Assembly (NCBI RefSeq): GCF_004217145.1
Contig: NZ_SHKR01000017.1
Coordinates: 248,001-312,000 of the forward strand
Reading direction: 5' to 3'
Length of the DNA stretch: 64,000 bases
Origin: Kribbella rubisoli
Lineage (GTDB): Bacteria > Actinomycetota > Actinomycetes > Propionibacteriales > Kribbellaceae
Below, in pieces: positions 25,841-33,748 of the stretch. The translations under genes and the position numbers were made by a program. Each line of letters opens with the position of its first letter. Position 1 is the first letter of the stretch. Below the pieces are notes generated by a model, which was not told the origin of the DNA, ran no database searches, and saw only the letters and a program-made list of their open reading frames with translations.

Positions 25841-26749
25841 TCAATGCCTGAACAGGCGTACCCCCGTTGAGGACCAGGTGATCCCCAGGTCGGCGCAGGC
25901 CGCGGCGACCTCGGGTGAGCGGATCGATCCGCCCGGTTCGGCGATGTGGGTGACGCCGTGGCGATGCGCCTCCTCGACGTTGTCGATGAACGGGAGCGCG
26001 CCGTCGGACACCATCGCGACACCGGTCAACGGCTCATCCGACCGGCGCGACCACCACAGCTGCGCCTTCTCGCCGGCCAGCCGCGTGCAGTCCACCCGGG
26101 ACTGTTGCCCGGCGCCGATGCCGATCGCCATCCCGTCCTTCACCATCACGACGGTGTTGGACTGGGTGTACCGGGCAACGATCAACCCCAGCAGCAGGTC
26201 CCGGGCCGCGTCGTCCGGCACGGCATCGTCGAGCAGGTCGCGAGTCAGCGGCAGCGCATCCCGCTCCTGCGTCAACCGCATGCCGTAGATCTCGCGCACT
26301 TCCTCGGCCGGCGGCTCGAAGCCGGGATCAGCTTCCAGCACCAGATAGGTCCCACGCTTCTTCGCCGCCAGCAGCTCGACCACACCCTCGTCGTACCCGG
26401 GCGCGATGATCCCGTCAGAAACAACCCGCTTCAACTTGTCGGCAAGCTCCAAGTCGACCGGATGCGAGACCGCCACGAAGTCGCCGTACGACGACTTCGG
26501 ATCGGCGTCGCGCGCCCGCGCATAAGCCTCGACCACGCTCGCGCCAAGAGCCGCCCCGGCCGGCGACACATGCTTGTACGACGCAGCCGCCGGCACGCCG
26601 AACATCCGCGCAGCCTCCCGCACAAGCTGCCACCCGGTCAGCGCATCCAGCACATTGATGTACGACGGCGCACCCGAAACCACCGCGAACGGCGCACGAT
26701 CAACCGGCGCCATCCCGGCCGCCTGATGTGGATTCATCCCATAACGCAC
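25841..26749 (-). CDS. Stand-alone AICAR formyltransferase (PurH C-terminal domain only)
   Basis: Adds the formyl group from 10-formyl-THF to AICAR (ZMP), the penultimate step of IMP synthesis. 302 aa, starting exactly where the AICARFT domain of PurH begins (RYGMNPHQ) and lacking the N-terminal IMP cyclohydrolase. Catalytic K59-H60 lie in YKHVSPAGAALG, the animal/fungal ATIC form rather than KHANPCG of most bacterial PurH. ARYTQSNTVV and GIGAGQQSRVDCTRLAG are also present, ending in LFRH. GTG start, 5 nt after a GGAGG Shine-Dalgarno. Controlled by a ZTP riboswitch in its leader. A full PurH is presumably encoded elsewhere. Confidence 0.88.
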   Translation of the reverse strand: MRYGMNPHQAAGMAPVDRAPFAVVSGAPSYINVLDALTGWQLVREAARMFGVPAAASYKHVSPAGAALGASVVEAYARARDADPKSSYGDFVAVSHPVDLELADKLKRVVSDGIIAPGYDEGVVELLAAKKRGTYLVLEADPGFEPPAEEVREIYGMRLTQERDALPLTRDLLDDAVPDDAARDLLLGLIVARYTQSNTVVMVKDGMAIGIGAGQQSRVDCTRLAGEKAQLWWSRRSDEPLTGVAMVSDGALPFIDNVEEAHRHGVTHIAEPGGSIRSPEVAAACADLGITWSSTGVRLFRH

Positions 26750-26754
26750 GAAGA

Positions 26755-26846
26755 CCTCCGAGGTCAGTCGGAGGCGCCCAGGCGGACGACGCCTTGCTCT
26801 TCGCTCCCCGGTGGTACCCCACCCTCGCCAGTCGCGGTCCCCTCAG
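26755..26846 (-). promoter_or_regulatory. ZTP/ZMP (pfl) riboswitch with Shine-Dalgarno-sequestering hairpin
   Basis: Reading the minus strand, the leader holds the conserved pfl features: CGCGACTGGCGA, a P2 hairpin GGGTGG/CCACC, then ACCGGGGAGCG, and the 3' domain CCGCCTGGGC closed by GGCG/CGCC. ZTP riboswitches sense the purine intermediate Z nucleotides and control folate/purine genes. Right after it, CCTCCGA pairs with TCGGAGG (26755-26774), hiding the GGAGG that serves the GTG start. The anti-SD arm shares two bases with the 3' strand of P3, so ligand binding should free the Shine-Dalgarno (inference). Confidence 0.9.
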
Positions 26847-26847
26847 C

Positions 26848-27219
26848 TTAGTCGCGCCACGCACCGGTCCAGTCGTAGAGCGGGGCTGTGGTGGCGTACT
26901 CGCGGAGATACGCGATGCGCCCCTGGTCGAGTCGTGCGACCGTCGCGCCGTCGAACGCGCCGGGCTCGCCCTTCCACGTGCACTCGAAATGCCACTCGAC
27001 AACGAGCGTCTCGCCCGCCACGGCCCGCGAGGTGATCTCCCAGGCGTCGACGGTGCCGCCGGCGCCGAACCAGGCGTCCATCCATTGCTCGACGCGAGCC
27101 TTGCCACGGTAGATCGGCCCGTAGCACTCGATCACGACGCAGTCGTCGGTCAAGGTGTCGAGCACGGCCGCGTTGTCGTGCCGCCGCCAGCCGTCGATGT
27201 AAGCCTCGAGTAGGTCCAC
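26848..27219 (-). CDS. SnoaL/NTF2-like small protein
   Basis: 123 aa with the NTF2-like cone fold pattern: N-terminal helix with YIDGWRRHDNAAVLDTLTDDC, then RGKARVEQWMDAWF and a beta-rich second half ending near YDWTGAW. Family members are diverse (isomerases, polyketide cyclases, unknowns). Lies upstream of the ZTP riboswitch on the same strand, its stop being two bases from the aptamer 5' side, so either the riboswitch has its own promoter inside this gene or the two are co-transcribed. Function unknown. Confidence 0.75.
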   Translation of the reverse strand: MDLLEAYIDGWRRHDNAAVLDTLTDDCVVIECYGPIYRGKARVEQWMDAWFGAGGTVDAWEITSRAVAGETLVVEWHFECTWKGEPGAFDGATVARLDQGRIAYLREYATTAPLYDWTGAWRD

Positions 27220-27237
27220 CGGCTCAGAGTAAGTCGG

Positions 27238-27960
27238 TCAGCGTTTGGTGGCCTGGAAGACGAGCAGGCGGGACTCGTTCGTCAGTGGCTCCTGGTGCCA
27301 GCCGCCGTGGACGGTGACGTCGGTGAAGCCTGCTGCGTGGAGGTCGGCGGTGATGTCGTCGGGGGAGCGGAAGTGGAGGGTGGTGCGGTAGACGGCGTCG
27401 TGGCCGTCGGGGAAGACGTTGTGGGCGTCGAAGATCACGCGGCCGTCGGTGACGTCGATCAGGTCGATCCATTCGACAAGATGGCCGACGGGGGTGTCGC
27501 GTTCGCCGTACGTCGTGTCGCGGGTCCACTGCTCCCATGCGCGTACTGCGGGATTGCGTGACTCGAAGCTGATCACGCCGCCCGGTCGGAGCGCATTCGT
27601 GAGTGCCGTGAAGACCTCGGCCTGGTTGCCGATGTGCATGATCGAGTTGCCGGCGCTGATGACGAGGTCGGCGTCGCCCGTGGGCTCGACGGCGCGGAAG
27701 TCTCCGTCGATCCAGGTGACTGCATCGGCACCCGGTTGGCGGCGCGCGTACCCGAGCATGGTCGGGCTCGGGTCGATCCCGACGACGACCCGTCCCGGCG
27801 CGACCAGCGAGCGGGTCAACAGGCCGGTGCCACAGCCGAAGTCCAGAACCTTGCGGGTATCGGAAGCCAGCGCGCGGTAGTAGGCGTGGTCCTCACCGGC
27901 GGGGTTGTCCACGTCGTACAACCCGACCAGCTGCTCGTCACCGTACGGATCGTCAGTCAC
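27238..27960 (-). CDS. Class I SAM-dependent methyltransferase
   Basis: 240 aa. SAM motif I VLDFGCGTGLLTRSL at about residues 38-52, acidic motif II GIDPSP, then SAGNSIMHIGN and LRPGGVISFES. Methyltransferase_25/11 type. Eighteen bp upstream of the NTF2-like gene and probably co-transcribed. Substrate unknown. Confidence 0.85.
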   Translation of the reverse strand: MTDDPYGDEQLVGLYDVDNPAGEDHAYYRALASDTRKVLDFGCGTGLLTRSLVAPGRVVVGIDPSPTMLGYARRQPGADAVTWIDGDFRAVEPTGDADLVISAGNSIMHIGNQAEVFTALTNALRPGGVISFESRNPAVRAWEQWTRDTTYGERDTPVGHLVEWIDLIDVTDGRVIFDAHNVFPDGHDAVYRTTLHFRSPDDITADLHAAGFTDVTVHGGWHQEPLTNESRLLVFQATKR

Positions 27961-27982
27961 CGCCGAATGCTAAACCAGGCGC

Positions 27983-28076
27983 CAGCTCGACAGGACGTAT
28001 TTATCTACTACACACGACTGCAGGCGGGGCGTCCCGCCCGACGGCGACCAGTGGACGTATATGTCCTGTCGAGCTG
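27983..28076. repeat. Long inverted-repeat element between divergent genes
   Basis: Two 18-base arms (27983-28000 and 28059-28076; CAGCTCGACAGGACGTAT against its near-exact complement, with one G-T pair) flank 58 bp that contain a second hairpin, GGCGGG-GCGT-CCCGCC (28023-28038). The octamer GGACGTAT also occurs as a direct repeat, 60 bp apart. It fills most of the 155-bp region between the methyltransferase and ilvD. Could be a structured leader, a divergent operator or a small palindromic mobile unit; no target-site duplication seen. Confidence 0.6.
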
Positions 28077-28115
28077 CACACCACAACACAAAGCGGCAAG
28101 TTACGAAGGCATAGA

Positions 28116-29792
28116 GTGGCCCGCATGGTCGATGTGAAGCCCCGCAGCCGGACAGTGACCGACGGGCTGGAGGCCACTGCCAGCCGGGGGATGCTCCGCG
28201 CGGTCGGGATGGGTGACGACGACTGGGTCAAGCCGCAGATCGGGGTCGCCTCCAGCTGGAACGAGATCACCCCGTGCAACCTGTCCCTGGACCGGCTCGC
28301 CAAGGCCGTCAAGGACGGCGTGCACGCGGCCGGCGGGTATCCGCTCGAATTCGGCACGATCAGCGTCTCCGACGGCATCTCGATGGGCCACGTCGGCATG
28401 CACTACTCGCTGGTCAGCCGGGAGATCATCGCGGACTCGGTCGAGACCGTGATGGAGGCCGAGCGGCTCGACGGCTCGGTGCTGCTGGCCGGCTGCGACA
28501 AGTCGCTGCCCGGCATGCTGATGGCCGCGGCCCGGCTCGACCTCGCGTCGGTCTTCCTGTACGCCGGTTCGATCATGCCCGGCAAGCTCGGGGACAAGGA
28601 CGTGACGATCATCGACGCGTTCGAGGCGGTCGGCGGGTGCGTGCGCGGCCTGATCACCCGCGACGAGGTCGACGCCGTAGAACGCGCGATCTGCCCGGGC
28701 GAAGGCGCCTGCGGCGGGATGTACACCGCCAACACGATGGCCGCGTCCGCCGAAGCCCTCGGTATGTCGCTCCCCGGCTCCGCTGCACCGCCGGCGGTCG
28801 ACCGTCGCCGTGACGGCTACGCGCGCAAGTCCGGCGAGGCCGTCGTCGGGCTGCTGCAGAAGGGCATCACCGCCCGCCAGATCCTCACCAAGGAAGCCTT
28901 CGAGAACGCGATCGCCGTGGTGATGGCCCTCGGAGGCTCGACCAACGCGGTTCTGCATCTGCTGGCCATCGCCCGGGAGGCTGAGGTCGAGTTGACCCTC
29001 GCCGACTTCAACCGCGTGGGGGAGCGGGTGCCGCACCTGGGTGACCTCAAGCCGTTCGGGCGGTATGTGATGACGGACGTGGACCGGGTGGGTGGGATCC
29101 CGGTCGTGATGCGGGCACTGCTCGATGCCGGCCTGCTGCACGGCGACTGCCTGACCGTGACCGGGAAGACGATGGCGGAGAACCTGGCCGACATCGCCCC
29201 GCCGGACATCGACGGCACCATCATCCGCGCGCTCGACAAGCCGATCCACCACACCGGCGGCATTACGATCCTGCACGGCTCGCTCGCCCCCGAAGGTGCG
29301 GTCGTGAAGAGCGCGGGCTTCGACTCCGACGTCTTCGAAGGTACGGCGCGGGTCTTCGACGGCGAGCGCGCCGCGATGGACGCCGTACCGGATCTCAATG
29401 CCGGCGACGTCGTCGTGATCCGGTACGAAGGCCCGAAGGGCGGCCCGGGGATGCGCGAGATGCTCGCGGTCACCGGCGCGATCAAGGGCGCGGGTCTCGG
29501 CAAGGACGTGCTGCTGCTCACCGACGGCCGTTTCTCCGGCGGTACGACGGGACTCTGCGTCGGGCATGTTGCGCCCGAGGCCGTCGACGGCGGCCCGATC
29601 GCGTTCGTCCGCGACGGCGACCGGATCACGCTCGACGTCGCGAACCGCACCCTCGACCTGCACATCGACGCCGAGGAACTCGAACGCCGCAAGGAAGGCT
29701 GGACCCCGAACGCGCCGGCGATCACCAAGGGCGTGCTGGGCAAGTACACCCGCTTGGTGCGGTCGGCGTCCGAGGGAGCTGTCTGCATTTAG
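28116..29792 (+). CDS. ilvD: Dihydroxy-acid dehydratase
   Basis: Third common step of Ile/Val synthesis: dehydrates 2,3-dihydroxy acids to 2-keto acids using an Fe-S cluster. 558 aa. Motifs KPQIGVASSWNEITPCNLSL (cluster Cys), LAGCDKSLPGMLMA and GEGACGGMYTANTMA are intact. I chose GTG 28116 because GAAGG lies 6 nt upstream; ATG 28125 would remove three residues. Preceded by the long inverted repeat. Heads the branched-chain block with ilvBNC 300 bp downstream, which has its own promoter and attenuator. Confidence 0.96.
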   Translation: MARMVDVKPRSRTVTDGLEATASRGMLRAVGMGDDDWVKPQIGVASSWNEITPCNLSLDRLAKAVKDGVHAAGGYPLEFGTISVSDGISMGHVGMHYSLVSREIIADSVETVMEAERLDGSVLLAGCDKSLPGMLMAAARLDLASVFLYAGSIMPGKLGDKDVTIIDAFEAVGGCVRGLITRDEVDAVERAICPGEGACGGMYTANTMAASAEALGMSLPGSAAPPAVDRRRDGYARKSGEAVVGLLQKGITARQILTKEAFENAIAVVMALGGSTNAVLHLLAIAREAEVELTLADFNRVGERVPHLGDLKPFGRYVMTDVDRVGGIPVVMRALLDAGLLHGDCLTVTGKTMAENLADIAPPDIDGTIIRALDKPIHHTGGITILHGSLAPEGAVVKSAGFDSDVFEGTARVFDGERAAMDAVPDLNAGDVVVIRYEGPKGGPGMREMLAVTGAIKGAGLGKDVLLLTDGRFSGGTTGLCVGHVAPEAVDGGPIAFVRDGDRITLDVANRTLDLHIDAEELERRKEGWTPNAPAITKGVLGKYTRLVRSASEGAVCI

Positions 29793-29799
29793 GGACAGA

Positions 29800-29818
29800 T
29801 GTATCAAAATATGAGACA
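29800..29818. promoter_or_regulatory. Candidate operator upstream of ilvB
   Basis: TGTATCA-N5-TGAGACA, a 19-bp palindrome with one mismatch, sits 14 bp before the -35 of the ilvB promoter. The half-site TGTCTCA recalls sites of IclR-type leucine regulators of actinobacteria (from memory, weak). Not supported by a second copy in the window. Confidence 0.35.
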
Positions 29819-29832
29819 CGGAGGCGCCCAAC

Positions 29833-29863
29833 TTGACCCCGTCGTGGTCTGCGGGCGAATAAT
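29833..29863 (+). promoter_or_regulatory. Promoter of the ilvBNC leader
   Basis: -35 TTGACC (29833-29838) and -10 AATAAT (29858-29863) with a 19-bp spacer. The predicted start is at or next to the ATG of the leader peptide at 29870, i.e. a leaderless leader peptide. Confidence 0.6.
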
Positions 29864-29869
29864 GCCTAC

Positions 29870-29911
29870 ATGCGATCGATTCTCCTCGTACTTGTGCGGC
29901 GCGCCGACTGA
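29870..29911 (+). CDS. ilvB leader peptide (attenuator), 13 aa
   Basis: MRSILLVLVRRAD, with six consecutive Ile/Leu/Val codons (ATT CTC CTC GTA CTT GTG) just before a structured region and an intrinsic terminator. This is the classical arrangement for ribosome-mediated attenuation by branched-chain aminoacyl-tRNA supply. The ATG coincides with the predicted transcription start. An alternative hairpin (29898-29904 with 29929-29935, plus GACT/AGTC inside) shares two bases with the 5' arm of the terminator and would act as antiterminator when the ribosome stalls early. Confidence 0.85.
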   Translation: MRSILLVLVRRAD

Positions 29912-29933
29912 CGCGACCACCGAGTCGAGCGCG

Positions 29934-29966
29934 CCCCTTCAGCCAACCCGGCCGAAGGGGTTTTTT
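29934..29966 (+). terminator. Attenuator terminator of ilvBNC
   Basis: Stem CCCCTTC (29934-29940) with GAAGGGG (29954-29960), extended inside by GCC/GGC, followed by six T (29961-29966). Strong intrinsic terminator located 23 nt after the leader-peptide stop and 122 nt before ilvB. Confidence 0.9.
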
Positions 29967-30088
29967 GTTGCACGGGCGACTATCTGAGACCCAGTAGAGC
30001 CGGGACAACAGCCACAAGCGAGGATGGATCGGTCGCGACAGCACCGTTTCTTTGGGCAAAATTCGTGACAGGACAGGAAGGCTCTCTC

Positions 30089-31840
30089 ATGAGTGAGCAG
30101 CTGACCGGGGCACAGGCTCTGATCCGCGCACTGGAACATGCCGGAGTGGACACCGTCTTCGGCATCCCGGGCGGCGCGATCCTCCCGGCGTACGACCCGA
30201 TGCTCGACTCGACCCAGATCCGCCACATCCTGGTACGTCACGAGCAGGGCGCCGGCCACGCCGCCCAGGGGTACGCGGCCGCGTCGGGCAAGACCGGCGT
30301 GTGCATGGCGACCTCGGGCCCGGGCGCGACCAACCTGGTGACGCCGATCGCCGACGCGTACATGGACTCGGTGCCGATGGTGGCGATCACCGGTCAGGTG
30401 GCCGGTGCCGCGATCGGTACGGACGCCTTCCAGGAGGCGGACATCCGCGGCATCACGATGCCGATCACCAAGCACAACTTCCTGGTGACCGACCCGGCCG
30501 ACATCGCCACCACGATCGCCGAGGCGTTCCACATCGCCTCGACCGGCCGGCCCGGCCCGGTGCTGGTCGACGTGACCAAGGACGCGATGCAGACCAAGGG
30601 CGTCGACTTCCAGTGGCCGACCGAGCTCGCGCTGCCCGGCTACCGGCCGGTGACCCGCCCGCACCCGAAGCAGGTGCGTGAGGCGGCTCGCCTGATCGCC
30701 GCGGCCGAGAAGCCGGTGCTGTACGTCGGTGGCGGTGTGATCCGCGCCCAGGCCAGCGCCGAGCTGAAGGAACTCGCCGAGCTGCTCGGCATCCCCGTGG
30801 TCACCACGCTGATGGCCCGCGGCGCGCTGCCGGACACCCACGAGCTGCACTTCGGCATGCCCGGTATGCACGGCTCGGTGTCCGCGGTCGGCGCACTGCA
30901 GCGCTCCGATCTGCTGATCACGCTGGGCGCCCGGTTCGACGACCGGGTGACCGGCAAGCTCGACTCGTTCGCACCCGAGGCGAAGGTCATCCACGCCGAT
31001 ATCGATCCGGCCGAGATCGGTAAGAACCGCGCCGCCGACGTGCCGATCGTGGGTGACTGCAAGGAGGTCATCACCGACCTGATCGCGGCGCTGCGGACCG
31101 AGATCGCGAGCTCCGGCCGCACCCCGTCGTACGACGCCTGGCGCGGCCAGCTGGAATCGGTCCGCGCGAAGTACCCGGTGGCGTACGACGAGCCCGAGGA
31201 CGGCACGCTGTCCCCGCAGTACGTGATCGAGCGGATCGGCCAGATCGCCGGACCGGACGCCATCTACACCGCGGGCGTCGGCCAGCACCAGATGTGGTCC
31301 GCGCACTACCTGCCGTTCGAGAAGCCGCGTCATTGGCTGAACTCCGGCGGCCTCGGCACGATGGGGTACGCCGTACCCGCCGCGATGGGCGCCAAGGTCG
31401 CGCGCCCGGACAAGACCGTCTGGGCGATCGACGGCGACGGCTGCTTCCAGATGACCAACCAGGAGCTCGTCACCTGCGCGCTGGAGGGCATCCCGATCAA
31501 GGTTGCCGTCATCAACAACCAGTCGTTGGGCATGGTCCGCCAGTGGCAGACGCTGTTCTACGACAAGCGTTACTCGAACACCGACCTGCACTCGGCCCGG
31601 ATCCCGGACTTCGCCAAGCTGGCCGAGGCGATGGGCGGCGTCGGGCTGCGCTGCTCCGACAAGGACTCCGTCGACGCCACCATCGACAAGGCGATGTCGG
31701 TCACCGACCAGCCGGTCGTCGTGGACTTCGTCGTGCACCGCGACGCGATGGTGTGGCCGATGGTCGCCGCCGGCGTCAGCAACGACGAGATCCAGATCGC
31801 CCGCGACATGGCCCCCAAGTGGGACGGGGAGGAGTTGTAG
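30089..31840 (+). CDS. ilvB: Acetolactate synthase large (catalytic) subunit
   Basis: First common enzyme of Ile/Val/Leu synthesis: ThDP-dependent condensation of pyruvate with pyruvate or 2-ketobutyrate. 583 aa. The catalytic Glu lies in VRHEQGAGHAAQGYA, the FAD-binding middle domain follows, and the ThDP motif is GDGCFQMTNQELVT ... INNQSLGMVRQWQ. The ATG at 30089 is preceded by GGAAGG; a GTG at 30065 would add eight residues. Transcription is governed by the leader peptide and attenuator upstream. Works with IlvN. Confidence 0.97.
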   Translation: MSEQLTGAQALIRALEHAGVDTVFGIPGGAILPAYDPMLDSTQIRHILVRHEQGAGHAAQGYAAASGKTGVCMATSGPGATNLVTPIADAYMDSVPMVAITGQVAGAAIGTDAFQEADIRGITMPITKHNFLVTDPADIATTIAEAFHIASTGRPGPVLVDVTKDAMQTKGVDFQWPTELALPGYRPVTRPHPKQVREAARLIAAAEKPVLYVGGGVIRAQASAELKELAELLGIPVVTTLMARGALPDTHELHFGMPGMHGSVSAVGALQRSDLLITLGARFDDRVTGKLDSFAPEAKVIHADIDPAEIGKNRAADVPIVGDCKEVITDLIAALRTEIASSGRTPSYDAWRGQLESVRAKYPVAYDEPEDGTLSPQYVIERIGQIAGPDAIYTAGVGQHQMWSAHYLPFEKPRHWLNSGGLGTMGYAVPAAMGAKVARPDKTVWAIDGDGCFQMTNQELVTCALEGIPIKVAVINNQSLGMVRQWQTLFYDKRYSNTDLHSARIPDFAKLAEAMGGVGLRCSDKDSVDATIDKAMSVTDQPVVVDFVVHRDAMVWPMVAAGVSNDEIQIARDMAPKWDGEEL

Positions 31841-31919
31841 TGAGAGAGCGCAGCGAACGAACAAGTCCAGCACAGCCGACTCGTGCCTCATCGGCGCCCG
31901 GAGCGAAGCGAGGACGTCG
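31841..31919. repeat. Spacer with GAGCGNAGCGA motifs between ilvB and ilvN
   Basis: The 79-bp spacer contains GAGCGCAGCGA (31847-31857) and GAGCGAAGCGA (31901-31911). Such GAGCG-AGCGA motifs look like a dispersed genomic short repeat rather than a coding segment. No terminator or promoter is evident, so ilvB and ilvN are probably one transcript. Confidence 0.35.
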
Positions 31920-32573
31920 ATGAGTAAACACACTTTGAGCATCCTGGTCGAGAACAAGCACGGTGTGCTGGCCCGGGTGGCCGCGTTGATCTCGCGGCGG
32001 GGCTTCAACATCGACTCGCTCGCGGTCGGTCCGACCGAGCACCCCGAGGTTTCCCGGATGACCATCGCGGTCAGCGTGGACGAGCAGCCTTTGGAGCAGA
32101 TCACCAAGCAGCTGAACAAGCTGGTGAACGTGATCAAGATCGTCGAGCTCGAGCCCAGCCAGACGGTTCAGCGCGAACTGCTGCTGGTGAAGGTCAAGGC
32201 GGACACCCTGACCCGCGGACAGGTGCTGGAGACCGTCCAGCTGTTCCGTGCGAAGGTGGTGGACGTGGCACCGGACGCGATCACGATCGAGGCGACCGGC
32301 AATCCCGAGAAACTCGAAGCCATGCTGCGGGTGCTGGAACCCTTCGGCGTCCGCGAGCTGGTGCAGTCCGGCATGGTGGCCATCGGCCGGGGCAGCCGCT
32401 CCATCTCCGACCGCACGCTGCGGCCGGTCCCGGTGCCTCCGCCGCACGTCCAGTCGGGTCCTCCGACCGTGCAGGCACGACCCGCCGAACGCGCGAGCCA
32501 CACGAACCCCGCGAACCACCCGGTGCCGGGCCCGCCGCCAGGCCGGGCCGCCGCCGTACCGAATCAACACTAA
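31920..32573 (+). CDS. ilvN: Acetolactate synthase small (regulatory) subunit with Pro-rich tail
   Basis: Binds valine and activates/feedback-inhibits IlvB. N-terminal ACT domain (residues 4-78, LSILVENKHGVLARVAALIS) and the C-terminal ALS_ss_C domain to about residue 165. Normal family length is ~165-175 aa; this one is 217 aa because of a 49-residue Pro/Ala-rich, probably disordered tail (169-217). The DNA of the tail shows no frameshift and ends 15 nt before ilvC. Confidence 0.95.
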   Translation: MSKHTLSILVENKHGVLARVAALISRRGFNIDSLAVGPTEHPEVSRMTIAVSVDEQPLEQITKQLNKLVNVIKIVELEPSQTVQRELLLVKVKADTLTRGQVLETVQLFRAKVVDVAPDAITIEATGNPEKLEAMLRVLEPFGVRELVQSGMVAIGRGSRSISDRTLRPVPVPPPHVQSGPPTVQARPAERASHTNPANHPVPGPPPGRAAAVPNQH

Positions 32574-32588
32574 GGAGAAGTGCCGCAA

Positions 32589-33620
32589 GTGGCAGCTGAA
32601 ATGTTCTACGACGACAACGCCGACCTGTCGGTGATCCAGGGCCGCCACGTGGCCGTCCTCGGCTACGGCTCCCAGGGCCACGCCCACGCGCTCTCGCTGC
32701 GCGACTCCGGCGTCGACGTCCGGGTGGGTCTGCCGGAGGGCTCGAAGAGCCGGGCCAAGGCCGAGGCCCAGGGCCTGCGGGTGCTCACCCCGGCCGAGGC
32801 GGTCGAGGAGGCCGACGTCATCGTCGTACTCGCGCCGGACCCGGCCCAGCGCAAGCTCTACAAGGAGGCCATCGAGCCGAACCTGGTCGACGGCGACGCG
32901 CTCGTCTTCGGTCACGGCTTCAACATCCGGTTCGGCTACATCAAGCCGCCGGCCGGCGTGGACGTGTTCATGGTCGCCCCGAAGGGCCCCGGCCACCTGG
33001 TCCGCCGCGAGTACACCGAGGGTCGCGGCGTACCCGTGCTGGTAGCGGTCGAGCAGGACGCGACCGGCAAGGCGTGGGACCTGGCGCTCTCGTACGCGAA
33101 GGGCATCGGCGGTCTGCGGGCCGGCGGTATCAAGACCACCTTCACCGAGGAGACCGAGACCGACCTGTTCGGTGAGCAGGCCGTCCTCTGCGGTGGCGTG
33201 TCGGCGCTGATCCAGAACGGCTTCGAGGTACTGACCGAGGCCGGCTACCAGCCCGAGGTCGCGTACTTCGAGTGCCTGCACGAGCTCAAGCTGATCGTCG
33301 ACCTGATCTACGAAGGCGGTATCGCCAAGCAGCGCTGGTCGGTCTCCGACACCGCCGAGTACGGCGACTACGTGTCCGGCCCGCGGATCATCGACGCGTC
33401 GGTGAAGCAGCGCATGAAGGAGGTCCTCGGCGACATCACCGACGGCACCTTCGCGGCCCGCTTCATCGCCGACCAGGACGCCGGCGCGCCGGAGTTCGCC
33501 GAGTTCCGCAAGCAGAGCGAGTCGCACCCGATCGAGGCCGTCGGCAAGGAACTGCGCGGCCTGATGGCGTGGGTCAAGTCCCACGACGACGACTACGTCG
33601 AGGGCACGTCCGCCCGCTGA
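32589..33620 (+). CDS. ilvC: Ketol-acid reductoisomerase (class I)
   Basis: Second common step: isomerises and reduces acetolactate/acetohydroxybutyrate with NADPH. 343 aa from GTG 32589 (MAAEMFYDD, the family start); AAGGAG lies 11 nt upstream. Rossmann turn GYGSQGHAHALSLRDSG at residues 24-40 and a C-terminal KARI domain with the metal-binding ETETDLFGEQ and CLHELKLIVDLIYEGG. Last gene of ilvBNC, followed by a strong terminator. Confidence 0.97.
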   Translation: MAAEMFYDDNADLSVIQGRHVAVLGYGSQGHAHALSLRDSGVDVRVGLPEGSKSRAKAEAQGLRVLTPAEAVEEADVIVVLAPDPAQRKLYKEAIEPNLVDGDALVFGHGFNIRFGYIKPPAGVDVFMVAPKGPGHLVRREYTEGRGVPVLVAVEQDATGKAWDLALSYAKGIGGLRAGGIKTTFTEETETDLFGEQAVLCGGVSALIQNGFEVLTEAGYQPEVAYFECLHELKLIVDLIYEGGIAKQRWSVSDTAEYGDYVSGPRIIDASVKQRMKEVLGDITDGTFAARFIADQDAGAPEFAEFRKQSESHPIEAVGKELRGLMAWVKSHDDDYVEGTSAR

Positions 33621-33633
33621 CCTGCAGGATTCT

Positions 33634-33677
33634 GAAGGGCCCGGACCGTCCAGGTGGATGGCCCGGGCCCTTTCTTT
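33634..33677 (+). terminator. Terminator after ilvC
   Basis: Stem AAGGGCCCGG (33635-33644) with CCGGGCCCTT (33663-33672), followed by the T-rich TCTTTT. Ends the ilvBNC transcript. Confidence 0.9.
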
Positions 33678-33748
33678 TGACACAATGTGTGACGGTAATG
33701 GTCCAAGGGCGTGGTTCAGGTGGGTGAGTGCGGGGGAGGTGACCGGCG

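Noticed and set aside
27961..28115. Known riboswitch or T-box before ilvD
   Set aside because: Only inverted repeats and a GC hairpin; no T-box sequence or other class core seen by eye.
29939..32137. About 730-codon minus-strand frame opposite ilvB, and similar ones opposite ilvD and ilvC
   Set aside because: Arg/His-rich products without domains, antisense to clearly coding BCAA genes.
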